This document shows, piece by piece, positions 1-6,160 of a DNA stretch of 14,244 nucleotides. A program made the translations under genes and the position numbers. The stretch's first letter is position 1, and each line of letters begins with the position of its first letter. The notes under the pieces are model-generated. The model worked only from the letters and a program-made list of their open reading frames with translations, made no database searches and was not told the origin of the DNA. The stretch lies in assembly GCA_964348745.1 (NCBI GenBank), contig CAYGDT010000037.1, positions 1-14,244 of the forward strand, given 5' to 3'. This DNA comes from CAYGDT01 sp964348745. GTDB lineage: Bacteria > Patescibacteriota > Gracilibacteria > Peribacterales > Peribacteraceae.

Positions 1-61
1 CGTTGTTGTACTCCTTGAGAAAGGAATCGATATCGCCGATGGCAGTTTGAGAAAGAGGCAT
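1..61 (-). CDS. cysN: Sulfate adenylyltransferase subunit 1 (CysN or CysNC), N-terminal fragment
   Basis: Twenty codons of an ORF run off the left edge of the window on the minus strand, starting at ATG 61-59. The visible peptide reads MPLSQTAIGDIDSFLKEYNN. This resembles the short region before the GTPase P-loop in CysN proteins, which often reads like D-I-x-x-[FY]-L-x-x-[HY]-x-x-K. It starts 3 nt after the cysD stop codon, the usual cysD-cysN order. CysN is the regulatory GTPase of ATP sulfurylase: GTP hydrolysis drives APS formation by CysD. Whether an APS-kinase (CysC) domain is fused at the C-terminus cannot be seen. The call rests mainly on position after cysD, because no GTPase motif is inside the window. 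Confidence 0.72.
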   Translation of the reverse strand, partial: MPLSQTAIGDIDSFLKEYNN

Positions 62-64
62 ATG

Positions 65-976
65 TCAAAAGTATCCGGCTTTCTTCTTTTCTTCCATGGA
101 AGCAGGCTGATCGGAATCGATGAGTCGATCGCGCCGCTCGGAGTCGGGGGAGGACAAAAGTTCCGCGATAATAGCGGGAACAGTCGTGGCATCCGATTCC
201 ACTGCACCAGTGAGCGGATAGCACCCGAGCGTACGGAATCGCACCATTTTTTGTTCGGGAGTTTCGCTGGAGGCAAGCGGCAGGCGTTCGTCGTCGACCA
301 TGATCCAGGTGTTTCCTCGACGGACGACAGGCCTAATTTTTGCTAAGTAGAGCGGCACAACGGGTATCTTTTCGAGCGCTATGTAGAGCCAAATGTCGAT
401 CTCCGTCCAATTGCTTAACGGAAAGACTCGCATGCTTTCCCCTGCTGCGATACGAGTATTGAAGAGGTTCCAGAGTTCCGGACGCTGATATTTCGGATCC
501 CATGCATGCTTTGCGTTGCGAAAGGAGAAAATGCGCTCCTTCGCACGGGACTTCTCTTCATCTCTCCGTGCGCCGCCGATCGCCGCATCAAACTGATGCT
601 CTGCGAGCGCCTGGCGCAATGCTTCGGTCTTCATAACATCGGTGTAGTGCGAACTGCCGTGATCGAAAGGATTGATACCCTGCGCGAGTCCTTCCGGATT
701 TGTATGCACGATAAGATCGAGACCAAGTTCGTCGCGGACAGTGCGGTCGCGGAATGCAGTCATTTCCTTAAACTTAAACGTCGTGTCGACATGCAGCAGC
801 GGGAACGGCGGCTTGCCGGGTGCGAACGCTTTCCGTGCGAGGTGCAGCAGGACAGAGGAATCTTTGCCGATGGAATAGAGCATCACGGGGTTTTGAAACT
901 CCGCCGCCACCTCGCGGAGAATGAAGATGCTCTCGGCTTCGAGTTGCTGTATGTGCGTGAGGTGAGAACCCGTCAT
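65..976 (-). CDS. cysD: Sulfate adenylyltransferase subunit 2 (CysD)
   Basis: This 303-aa protein matches CysD in length and layout. It is the catalytic PP-loop subunit of ATP sulfurylase, making adenosine 5'-phosphosulfate from ATP and sulfate in the cytoplasm. The N-terminal T-H-x-x-x-L-E-A-E-S-I stretch is typical of CysD. The PP-loop S-I-G-K-D-S-S lies at residues 35-41, G-G-A-R-R-D-E-E-K-S-R-A-K-E-R at 134-148, F-P-L-S-N-W-T-E-I-D-I-W at 185-196, and the characteristic E-K-K-K-x-G-Y-F ends the chain. ATG 976 leaves only a short extension before the conserved part. No SD is visible before it, but TATTGT (988-983) sits 6 nt upstream, so the mRNA may be leaderless. The next gene, cysN, begins 3 nt after the stop. 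The pair is divergent from the glycan genes that start at 1114. Confidence 0.95.
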   Translation of the reverse strand: MTGSHLTHIQQLEAESIFILREVAAEFQNPVMLYSIGKDSSVLLHLARKAFAPGKPPFPLLHVDTTFKFKEMTAFRDRTVRDELGLDLIVHTNPEGLAQGINPFDHGSSHYTDVMKTEALRQALAEHQFDAAIGGARRDEEKSRAKERIFSFRNAKHAWDPKYQRPELWNLFNTRIAAGESMRVFPLSNWTEIDIWLYIALEKIPVVPLYLAKIRPVVRRGNTWIMVDDERLPLASSETPEQKMVRFRTLGCYPLTGAVESDATTVPAIIAELLSSPDSERRDRLIDSDQPASMEEKKKAGYF

Positions 977-982
977 GCGGAA

Positions 983-988
983 ACAATA
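983..988 (-). promoter_or_regulatory. Putative -10 element of cysD
   Basis: On the minus strand TATTGT ends 6 nt before the cysD ATG and is preceded by TGG, an extended -10-like TGn. This geometry would place transcription initiation at or next to the A of the start codon. No convincing -35 element is seen. Only four of six bases match TATAAT. Confidence 0.35.
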
Positions 989-1046
989 CCACTGAGAAAT
1001 GCAATTCCTAGAGGAATCCTGGGAGAAATAGAATAGAATTCAGGCA

Positions 1047-1086
1047 AGCTGATAGCTTGTAGCTTGTAGGATTTTTGCTATCAGCT
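1047..1086. repeat. Inverted repeat (10-bp arms) in the divergent cysD/methyltransferase gap
   Basis: AGCTGATAGC at 1047-1056 is perfectly complementary to GCTATCAGCT at 1077-1086, with a 20-bp spacer. It lies between the divergent starts at 976 and 1114, so it could be an operator shared by both promoters or a hairpin at the 5' side of either transcript. A smaller inverted repeat, ATTCC-TAGA-GGAAT, is at 1004-1017. Confidence 0.6.
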
Positions 1087-1105
1087 ATAAACTATAAACT
1101 ATAAG
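1053..1105. repeat. Paired tandem heptamer arrays, TAGCTTG and CTATAAA/G
   Basis: TAGCTTG occurs twice in tandem (1053-1059, 1060-1066), followed by a partial TAG. CTATAAA occurs twice and CTATAAG once in tandem (1085-1091, 1092-1098, 1099-1105). The reverse complement of CTATAAA, in suitable register, is TAGTTTA, close to TAGCTTG, so the two arrays look like one heptamer family in opposite orientations. The last unit contains TATAAG, the putative -10 of the gene starting at 1114. Confidence 0.7.
1100..1105 (+). promoter_or_regulatory. Putative -10 element for the methyltransferase at 1114
   Basis: TATAAG matches TATAAT at five of six positions and ends 8 nt before ATG 1114. No SD is visible in the gap, so a leaderless or nearly leaderless transcript is likely. 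The hexamer is the end of the last heptamer repeat unit. Confidence 0.4.
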
Positions 1106-1113
1106 CTCGTGCC

Positions 1114-1881
1114 ATGACTCTGACGCCTAACACTCATGTTCTGCATGGAAACATCAACGTACGCATGCGCGATACGGTGCTTCATATGCTCGATGTACAG
1201 CCGGAGGAAACCGTGCTCGATGCCGGCTGCGGGCTGGGGTATTTCCTCCTAAAGCTTAAAGGTTCCGGAGCGGTACTTCATGGGATCGATACAAGTCCCG
1301 AGTCGGTGAGCTATGTGAAAAAGCATATTACCCCGCATGCGAAGACCGGCAGTGTGGAGCAGATACCGTATCCGGATAACACGTTCGATAAGGTACTCTT
1401 CTGCGAGGTGATCGAGCATGTGGCAGACGACGCGAAAGTGCTTCGTGAAATTCGCAGGGTCTTAAAACCCGGCGGACGCGTCGTCATCTCCACGCCATCG
1501 CTCAAGGGATTTCGCGCAACGGCGAAACTCAAGCAGCTCGGGCATCACCACGGAGGAGAGTTCCACTATCGCGACGGTTATATGCCGGAAGATCTCGAAC
1601 GTATACTCGAAGGAAACGGCTACAGAGTTGTAGAAACACGTCAGGCAATGTTTCTGCTATCCGAACTCGTCATGGAAATGACCAAAGTGGTGTTCCTCCT
1701 CAAGCGCAAGCGCTTCGAAGCGCAGAGTGAACTGCTGGATGCTCAAAAGTCGATTCCGTATAAGGCGCTCCGCGCGTTCCTCACTATCATCATCCCCATC
1801 TGCAAATTGGAAGATGCCCTCCTGATTCCACTCTTCAAGCGTGGCCATGCCCTCATGATCAGCGCGGAGAAGATCGAATAG
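1114..1881 (+). CDS. Class I SAM-dependent methyltransferase (Methyltransf_11-like)
   Basis: This 255-aa protein has the Rossmann-like methyltransferase core. Motif I V-L-D-A-G-C-G-L-G-Y lies at residues 34-43, the acidic ribose-binding residue D59 ends the second strand, P-Y-P-D-N-T-F-D-K-V is near 85-94, E-V-I-E-H-V is at 98-103, and V-L-K-P-G-G-R-V-V-I-S-T-P is at 116-128. This is the layout of Methyltransf_11/25 proteins. The C-terminal third is basic and then hydrophobic (about 205-245), which could attach it to the membrane or a lipid-linked substrate. ATG 1114 is chosen because it directly follows a -10-like TATAAG and precedes the fold at a normal distance. It is the first of a rightward group with the gene at 1897. 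The substrate is not determinable; a sugar or lipid intermediate is plausible from context. Confidence 0.85.
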   Translation: MTLTPNTHVLHGNINVRMRDTVLHMLDVQPEETVLDAGCGLGYFLLKLKGSGAVLHGIDTSPESVSYVKKHITPHAKTGSVEQIPYPDNTFDKVLFCEVIEHVADDAKVLREIRRVLKPGGRVVISTPSLKGFRATAKLKQLGHHHGGEFHYRDGYMPEDLERILEGNGYRVVETRQAMFLLSELVMEMTKVVFLLKRKRFEAQSELLDAQKSIPYKALRAFLTIIIPICKLEDALLIPLFKRGHALMISAEKIE

Positions 1882-1883
1882 TT

Positions 1884-1889
1884 TATACT
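1884..1889 (+). promoter_or_regulatory. Putative -10 element (TATACT) for the gene at 1897
   Basis: TATACT lies 7 nt before ATG 1897, inside the 15-nt gap after the previous stop codon. No SD is present. The spacing fits initiation at the start codon (leaderless). No clear -35 is seen, and the upstream gene's 3' end would have to supply it. Confidence 0.45.
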
Positions 1890-1896
1890 GAAAACC

Positions 1897-2637
1897 ATGC
1901 ATGCCACCTATGATGGATTGATCGGCACATTCGGCGTTGTCTTGGCACGATGTAAAGAGGCATGGAAACGCAGAGGGTTATTCGGTGCCATCACCATGAT
2001 GACAAGACTGCTGCTGCAGGTATTGCTCACTCCGCTCTACTACATAACGATGGGTCAAAAGACTTTTCGGTATCGCGGAAAGGCGTACCGCTACTTTTGC
2101 CACTGGTACAACACGACGTTTCTCAATGAACGAGCGGTCGAAATTGCGGTGGCGCTCGCTATGCTGAAGAAGGCTCGTGGAAAGAGAATCCTTGAAATCG
2201 GCAACGTGCTCTCGCACTATACCGATGTGACGTGGCAAGTGCTCGACAAGTACGAAAAGGGCAAGGGGGTGATCAACGAGGACGTCGTCGATTTTCACCC
2301 GAACGAACGGTACGATCTGATCATCTCCATTTCAACCATGGAGCACGTCGGTTTTGATGAACATCCCAAAGACGCCACAAAATATTCCAGAGCAATCGAA
2401 AATCTTAAAACGCTGCTCGCACCCGGCGGCAGCATGTTCGTGACGATCCCCGTCGGGTATAATCCCGATTCCGTCAATGATTCCTGCCATACAAACCTCT
2501 TTGAAACGACGCAATACCTTAAACACGTATCCGCATTGCGATGGGAAGAGGTGTCGAAAGAAGAAGCACTGCAAGCGCGTTTTTACTACCCGTATCAATT
2601 CGGAAACGCCGTGATTTTTTGTATGGTGAATATGTGA
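1897..2637 (+). CDS. Divergent class I SAM methyltransferase-like protein
   Basis: This 246-aa protein has a methyltransferase-like core after an N-terminal segment of about 90 residues. A hydrophobic stretch at about 36-52 could be a membrane anchor or amphipathic helix. The motif I position reads R-I-L-E-I-G-N-V-L-S-H-Y (97-108), so the usual G-x-G-x-G loop is replaced by E-I-G-N-V-L. Further on are Y-D-L-I-I-S-I-S-T-M-E-H-V-G (139-152) and L-A-P-G-G-S-M-F-V-T-I-P, both normal for the family. I recall many database proteins with the same E-x-G-N-V-L-S-H-Y variant annotated only as class I SAM-dependent methyltransferases. It starts 15 nt after the previous gene, and its stop codon overlaps the first unit of an octamer array. 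Substrate unknown, probably a glycan component. Confidence 0.75.
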   Translation: MHATYDGLIGTFGVVLARCKEAWKRRGLFGAITMMTRLLLQVLLTPLYYITMGQKTFRYRGKAYRYFCHWYNTTFLNERAVEIAVALAMLKKARGKRILEIGNVLSHYTDVTWQVLDKYEKGKGVINEDVVDFHPNERYDLIISISTMEHVGFDEHPKDATKYSRAIENLKTLLAPGGSMFVTIPVGYNPDSVNDSCHTNLFETTQYLKHVSALRWEEVSKEEALQARFYYPYQFGNAVIFCMVNM

Positions 2638-2675
2638 GTACCCGAATAACCGAGTACTCGAGTACTCGAGTACTC
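2636..2675. repeat. Tandem octamer array (GAGTACTC family, five units)
   Basis: Five consecutive 8-nt units run from the preceding stop codon: GAGTACCC, GAATAACC, then three identical GAGTACTC. The unit GAGTACTC is itself a palindrome, so the array can form hairpins or present repeated two-fold-symmetric sites. It lies just upstream of the dehydratase gene, whose putative -10 begins 10 nt further on. Confidence 0.8.
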
Positions 2676-2685
2676 GAAATATTGC

Positions 2686-2691
2686 TATGCT
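2686..2691 (+). promoter_or_regulatory. Putative -10 element (TATGCT) for the dehydratase at 2698
   Basis: TATGCT ends 6 nt before the ATA codon at 2698, the same distance at which TATACT or AATACT precedes the ATG codons at 6161 and 11088. It supports a leaderless transcript beginning at ATA. The hexamer itself is only a moderate match. Confidence 0.35.
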
Positions 2692-2697
2692 CCTTGT

Positions 2698-3672
2698 ATA
2701 GCAGAAAAAGCACTCATTCTCGGCATTACCGGGCAGGACGGTGCGTATCTGAGCGCACTGCTCTTGCACAAAGGATACCGTGTCTGCGGCATGGCGCGCA
2801 GTACCGCAGCGGAGGACTGCTGGCGGCTTGCTGAACTTGGAATACAGGATGCCGTTGAGCTTCTGGATGGGAGCATCGAAGATGCCGCGCTTGTCGAAAG
2901 CACGGTGAAGCGCATGCAAGCACAGGAAATTTATAATCTCGCCGCACAGTCCGTTTCGGCTAATGTCAGTTGGCAACATCCACTGGAAACCGTGCACACA
3001 AACCTGTACGGCACGATGTACATCCTTGAATCCATGCGAAAACATTCGTCTGCTTCCCGATTGTTTCAGGCATCGTCCAGTGAAATGTTCGGCGAGAGTA
3101 AGAACGCCATGCAAAACGAAGAGACGCCGTTCTCGCCGAGGAATCCGTATGCGACCAGCAAACTTGCCGCGCACTGGCTCGTAAAAAATTATCGCCGCGA
3201 GCACGGTCTTGCCGCATGCTCGGGCATCCTCTTTAATCATGAATCGCCTCTGCGGGGGCTCAAGTACGTCAGCCGCAAAATCAGCGACGGCGTCGCGCGC
3301 ATCCACCTAAAACTGGAGGACTCTATCATTTTGGGGAATCTGGATGCCACACGCGACTGGGGATTTGCGGGCGATTACGTCGAAGCAATGTGGCGCATGC
3401 TGCAGTGCGATAACCCCGACGATTTTATTATCGCAACGGGAAAAACCCACACCGTACGCGACATACTCACTGCTGCCTTCGCACATATCGGCAGAGAGGA
3501 CTGGGCACCGTATGTCCGACAAGATGAACGCTACATGCGAACCGCGGAACTGCCACCGCTCTGCGGAGACAGCGGCAAAGCGCAATCGATATTGGGATGG
3601 CAACCGCAGGTTTCGTTTGAAGCGATGGTCGCCATGATGGTGGACGCAGATATCAAGCGCCTACAACGGTAA
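2698..3672 (+). CDS. GDP-mannose 4,6-dehydratase family protein with apparent ATA start
   Basis: The 324-aa protein is an extended SDR enzyme of the GDP-mannose 4,6-dehydratase family, which makes GDP-4-keto-6-deoxy-D-mannose with an internal NADP cycle. Numbered from ATA: L-I-L-G-I-T-G-Q-D-G-A-Y at 6-17 is the Rossmann NADP loop, S127-S128-E129-M-F-G is the catalytic Ser/Thr-x-Glu, Y151-A-T-S-K155 is the YxxxK pair, and G-I-L-F-N-H-E-S-P is a family signature. All four catalytic positions are compatible with activity. No in-frame ATG, GTG or TTG exists between the upstream stop (2647-2649) and TTG 2764, and starting at TTG would delete the NADP loop. ATA 2698 gives the expected N-terminus (MAEKALILGI). 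The ORF's 3' end overlaps the convergent gene by 20 bp. The specific product (mannose versus another GDP-sugar) is not certain. Confidence 0.82.
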   Translation: MAEKALILGITGQDGAYLSALLLHKGYRVCGMARSTAAEDCWRLAELGIQDAVELLDGSIEDAALVESTVKRMQAQEIYNLAAQSVSANVSWQHPLETVHTNLYGTMYILESMRKHSSASRLFQASSSEMFGESKNAMQNEETPFSPRNPYATSKLAAHWLVKNYRREHGLAACSGILFNHESPLRGLKYVSRKISDGVARIHLKLEDSIILGNLDATRDWGFAGDYVEAMWRMLQCDNPDDFIIATGKTHTVRDILTAAFAHIGREDWAPYVRQDERYMRTAELPPLCGDSGKAQSILGWQPQVSFEAMVAMMVDADIKRLQR

Positions 3673-4903
3673 GCTCCGGTAAGGGAAATATAAGTTTTCC
3701 TCTCGATTGCAGGAAGGGCTGCATCCCCTTGGTGATGCCTTCGCGAAAATGCCACGGTAAAACGAGGTAGTAATCCGGATGCATCGCATTCGCCGCGTCC
3801 TGTGAAATAATCGGAATGCCGGTACCGGGAGTAAAGCACCCAAACTTATCTGCATTCACCTCAGCGATATACGGAAGATTTTTTGCAGTGATCGCGCAAT
3901 ACTGGAGCAGAACGTTCCCTTTTGTGGAAGCGCCGAGTCCAAACACTTGTTTCCCCTGTTTGGCGATCGTATCCAGCAGTGTAAGCAGTGCTTCCTTCTG
4001 CTCTAACACACGCTCCCAGAATTTTTGATATGGCTCGAGCGTATCGAGCCCCTGTGCATGTTCTTTCGCAAGAAATTCCTCGGCTTTCGGTGATGACCCT
4101 TGATACATAGGATGTGTCTTTTTTGCAGCCACGATGCAAATGCTCCCGCCATTGGCATCCGTTTCATGGGCATCCAACACGAACATACCGGCACGCTCCA
4201 GCAACCATGCTATTTGCCGCATCGCATAGTATTCCAGATGCTCATGACAGATCGTATCGTAGGCATTCGCATCGAGCATCAGCGGCAGGTAGGACTGCTC
4301 GAACATCCATATGCCGTCATCCGCGAGTACCCGAGCGATATCATCGACGAATGCCTGTGGATCCTCCAGATCGTAAAACATGGCGAATGCAGTGATGATC
4401 TTTGCCTTTTTTCTCGGAAACACCTTTTCGAAATTTTGTGCGGAGAAGAAATCTGGAATCAACGTCATGGAGTCGGGATAGTACTTTTTAAATTTCACAC
4501 CCGTCGGATCCATACCGACGAGCGTGTACGTTCCCTGTGCGTAACACTTCAGCAATGTCGCGTCATTGCTGCCGATATCAAGAAGAATATCTCCGCTCTG
4601 AGGCCGCGCAACCGTTACAGCTTGCGTGGCAAGAGCTTGCAGATGTTTGATCATGGATTGATTGAGCCCCGAACGGTAACCGTAATTCATACCATACATC
4701 TCCTCGGGAGCTCCGCTGTAGCGCTGCTGCACGAGACCGCAGCAATCACCCCCCATGCATTTAACGACCTGCACGGGCATTGTGGCGATTTGCATGTCTG
4801 CACGCTCCGGAAACACACCGGTCAATGCCTGCTCACCCAAATCAAACAACTCCACCAAATTGGTATTGCCGCAAATCCTGCAATGGTCAGAACTGGAGTA
4901 CAT
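3653..4903 (-). CDS. Sugar C-methyltransferase, NovU/TylCIII/TcaB9 type
   Basis: The 416-aa protein has the three-part layout of NDP-hexose C-methyltransferases, which use SAM to methylate a carbon of an NDP-4-keto-deoxysugar. An N-terminal zinc-binding segment has C8-x2-C11 and C49-x4-C54. The SAM domain begins with L-L-D-I-G-S-N-D-A-T-L-L (107-118). H220-E-H-L-E-Y-Y226 matches the active-site H-E-H-x-x-Y-[YF] of TcaB9-like enzymes. The C-terminal domain has G-L-G-A-S-T-K-G-N, a nucleotide-binding loop of Methyltransf_14. ATG 4903 places the Cys motif at the normal distance. Upstream sequence shows neither a strong SD nor a clear -10. It lies 50 bp downstream of the DPM/GtrA gene on the same strand. 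With Gmd-family enzymes nearby, a branched 6-deoxysugar is a plausible product, though many homologues use dTDP or CDP sugars. Confidence 0.9.
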   Translation of the reverse strand: MYSSSDHCRICGNTNLVELFDLGEQALTGVFPERADMQIATMPVQVVKCMGGDCCGLVQQRYSGAPEEMYGMNYGYRSGLNQSMIKHLQALATQAVTVARPQSGDILLDIGSNDATLLKCYAQGTYTLVGMDPTGVKFKKYYPDSMTLIPDFFSAQNFEKVFPRKKAKIITAFAMFYDLEDPQAFVDDIARVLADDGIWMFEQSYLPLMLDANAYDTICHEHLEYYAMRQIAWLLERAGMFVLDAHETDANGGSICIVAAKKTHPMYQGSSPKAEEFLAKEHAQGLDTLEPYQKFWERVLEQKEALLTLLDTIAKQGKQVFGLGASTKGNVLLQYCAITAKNLPYIAEVNADKFGCFTPGTGIPIISQDAANAMHPDYYLVLPWHFREGITKGMQPFLQSRGKLIFPLPELTVVGA

Positions 4904-4953
4904 GCTGCGTGAACCTTAGAAAGCAGCGGGGAAAAAAGCAATTGCTCTCGTTA

Positions 4954-6054
4954 CTATTCTATTCGCCTGTTGCCAAACACCACGAAATGCAGCAAGGAAT
5001 AATTCCAGAGAGCGGCGAGCGGAATAATGAGAACTCTGGCAAGCACATACCAAACATGCCACTGTTCAACGAGGAAGATCGTTGCTCCGGCTCCGAAGAG
5101 AAAGCTACTGCCGTAGACCGCCAAAAAAAGAGTGTACTGCTCGCAGTAACGCGTATTGGTGCAACGAAATGTCCATTTTTTATTGATGAGAAACGCATTG
5201 CTGAGCGCAATGAGTCCTGCAAGCGGAACGGCAATGCGAATGGGGACATGGAGCAGTTCCACAAAGATCGTCAGAAGTCCCAGATCCGTTATCCCATTGA
5301 TAACACCCGTCAGACCGAACTTTACAAACTGTCGAACATGAACGTAGAGCGTTCTGGAACGAATGAGGAAAATGGCGATGAAGCTCTCAAAAATCTCATT
5401 CATACCCATGTTGGACGAACCGTGCAATCGGTCCGTGAATTCAAATGGCACTTCTTTAAATGTCATGCCGAGGTGGTAGAGCTGGTAGGTCATCTGGGGG
5501 ATAACCGAGAAGCCAATACCATCGATATGCAAGTCAGGAACGTGCGAAAGAGCCCGTTTGCCATAACAACGGTACCCGTTCGTGATATCCCGTACAGGTA
5601 ATCGCAAAATGATGCGAATGTACCAGTGCGCTGCAAAACTCAAAAGATGCCGGTGCCATTTCCATCCGATCACTTTGGCTCCGGGCACTTTGCGCGATGC
5701 AATGACAACATCGGCGGAAGAAAGCCCCGCAAGAAGTTGCGCGATGTACTTTGGATGATGCGAGTGATCCGCGTCCATCTCGATGGCTGCGTCATACCCG
5801 TGTTCGAGCGCATACAGCAGTCCCGCAATGCACGCGGAACCCCGACCGGATTTCCCCGCTGTACGCACCAGCAATTGTAACCGCTGGTCACCGTACTGCT
5901 TTTGCATTGCACGCACTGTATCGGCTGTTCCATCGGGAGAGTTGTCATCGACCACCAGTACGTCGACATCTGTATGTATTGCCATGATACTGTCAAGAAG
6001 CGTCGGAATATTCTCTCGCTCGTTGTATGTTGGAATGACGACCAATGCACGCAT
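4954..6054 (-). CDS. Polyprenol-phosphate mannosyltransferase (DPM1-like) fused to GtrA-like membrane domain
   Basis: Residues 1 to about 230 form a GT2 transferase like dolichol-phosphate mannose synthase: V-I-P-T-Y-N-E-R-E-N-I (6-16), V-V-D-D-N-S-P-D-G-T-A-D (34-45), the metal-binding E-M-D-A-D-H-S-H-H-P (92-101), and D-I-T-N-G-Y-R-C-Y (156-164). Residues about 242-366 form four membrane helices of GtrA type, beginning R-Q-F-V-K-F-G-L-T-G and containing N-A-F-L-I-N-K-K-W-T-F (286-296). This fusion is a known architecture: the catalytic part charges polyprenyl phosphate, and the GtrA part anchors it or aids translocation. ATG 6054 is chosen because V-V-I-P-T-Y-N starts at once. A longer ORF reaching 6162 would add 36 residues with no domain and overlap the divergent gene's start. 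It is followed 50 bp later by the C-methyltransferase. Confidence 0.9.
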   Translation of the reverse strand: MRALVVIPTYNERENIPTLLDSIMAIHTDVDVLVVDDNSPDGTADTVRAMQKQYGDQRLQLLVRTAGKSGRGSACIAGLLYALEHGYDAAIEMDADHSHHPKYIAQLLAGLSSADVVIASRKVPGAKVIGWKWHRHLLSFAAHWYIRIILRLPVRDITNGYRCYGKRALSHVPDLHIDGIGFSVIPQMTYQLYHLGMTFKEVPFEFTDRLHGSSNMGMNEIFESFIAIFLIRSRTLYVHVRQFVKFGLTGVINGITDLGLLTIFVELLHVPIRIAVPLAGLIALSNAFLINKKWTFRCTNTRYCEQYTLFLAVYGSSFLFGAGATIFLVEQWHVWYVLARVLIIPLAALWNYSLLHFVVFGNRRIE

Positions 6055-6148
6055 GAGATTCGCGTATCGCAAATACACAGGAAGACTAGCGGATTTTTGC
6101 CATATGTAACAGATTCCTAGCGTAATAGTCTCTGGAATTGCACTTCTG

Positions 6149-6154
6149 TATACT
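6149..6154 (+). promoter_or_regulatory. Putative -10 element (TATACT) for the gene at 6161
   Basis: TATACT ends 6 nt before ATG 6161 in the 106-bp divergent gap (6055-6160). No SD is present, so a leaderless mRNA is the simplest reading. A -35 at the usual distance is not recognisable. Confidence 0.5.
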
Positions 6155-6160
6155 TCCGCC

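Noticed and set aside
506..1036. Plus-strand ORF of 176 codons over cysD
   Set aside because: Shadow of cysD; no promoter-like start and no domain.
2636..2675. CRISPR-like repeat
   Set aside because: Units are 8 nt and contiguous with no spacers; same for the arrays at 1053 and 11050.
2332..3306. Long minus-strand ORF (324 codons)
   Set aside because: It lies opposite the methyltransferase and dehydratase genes, which have clear family motifs. Its own translation is Cys/Arg-rich with no motif; it is a codon-pattern shadow.
2764..3672. TTG 2764 as the start of the dehydratase
   Set aside because: It would delete the NADP-binding loop encoded at 2713-2748, which is well conserved in sequence.
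4100..4912. Plus-strand ORF of 270 codons
   Set aside because: Antisense to the motif-rich C-methyltransferase; the translation is full of His, Arg and Cys without domains.
4932..4946. Possible intrinsic terminator (AGCAATTGCT followed by Ts on the minus strand) after the DPM/GtrA gene
   Set aside because: The palindrome has almost no loop and only about three stable pairs; too weak to call, and the next gene may be co-transcribed.
4780..5601. Plus-strand ORF of 273 codons
   Set aside because: Antisense to the DPM/GtrA gene and the start of the C-methyltransferase; no recognisable domain.
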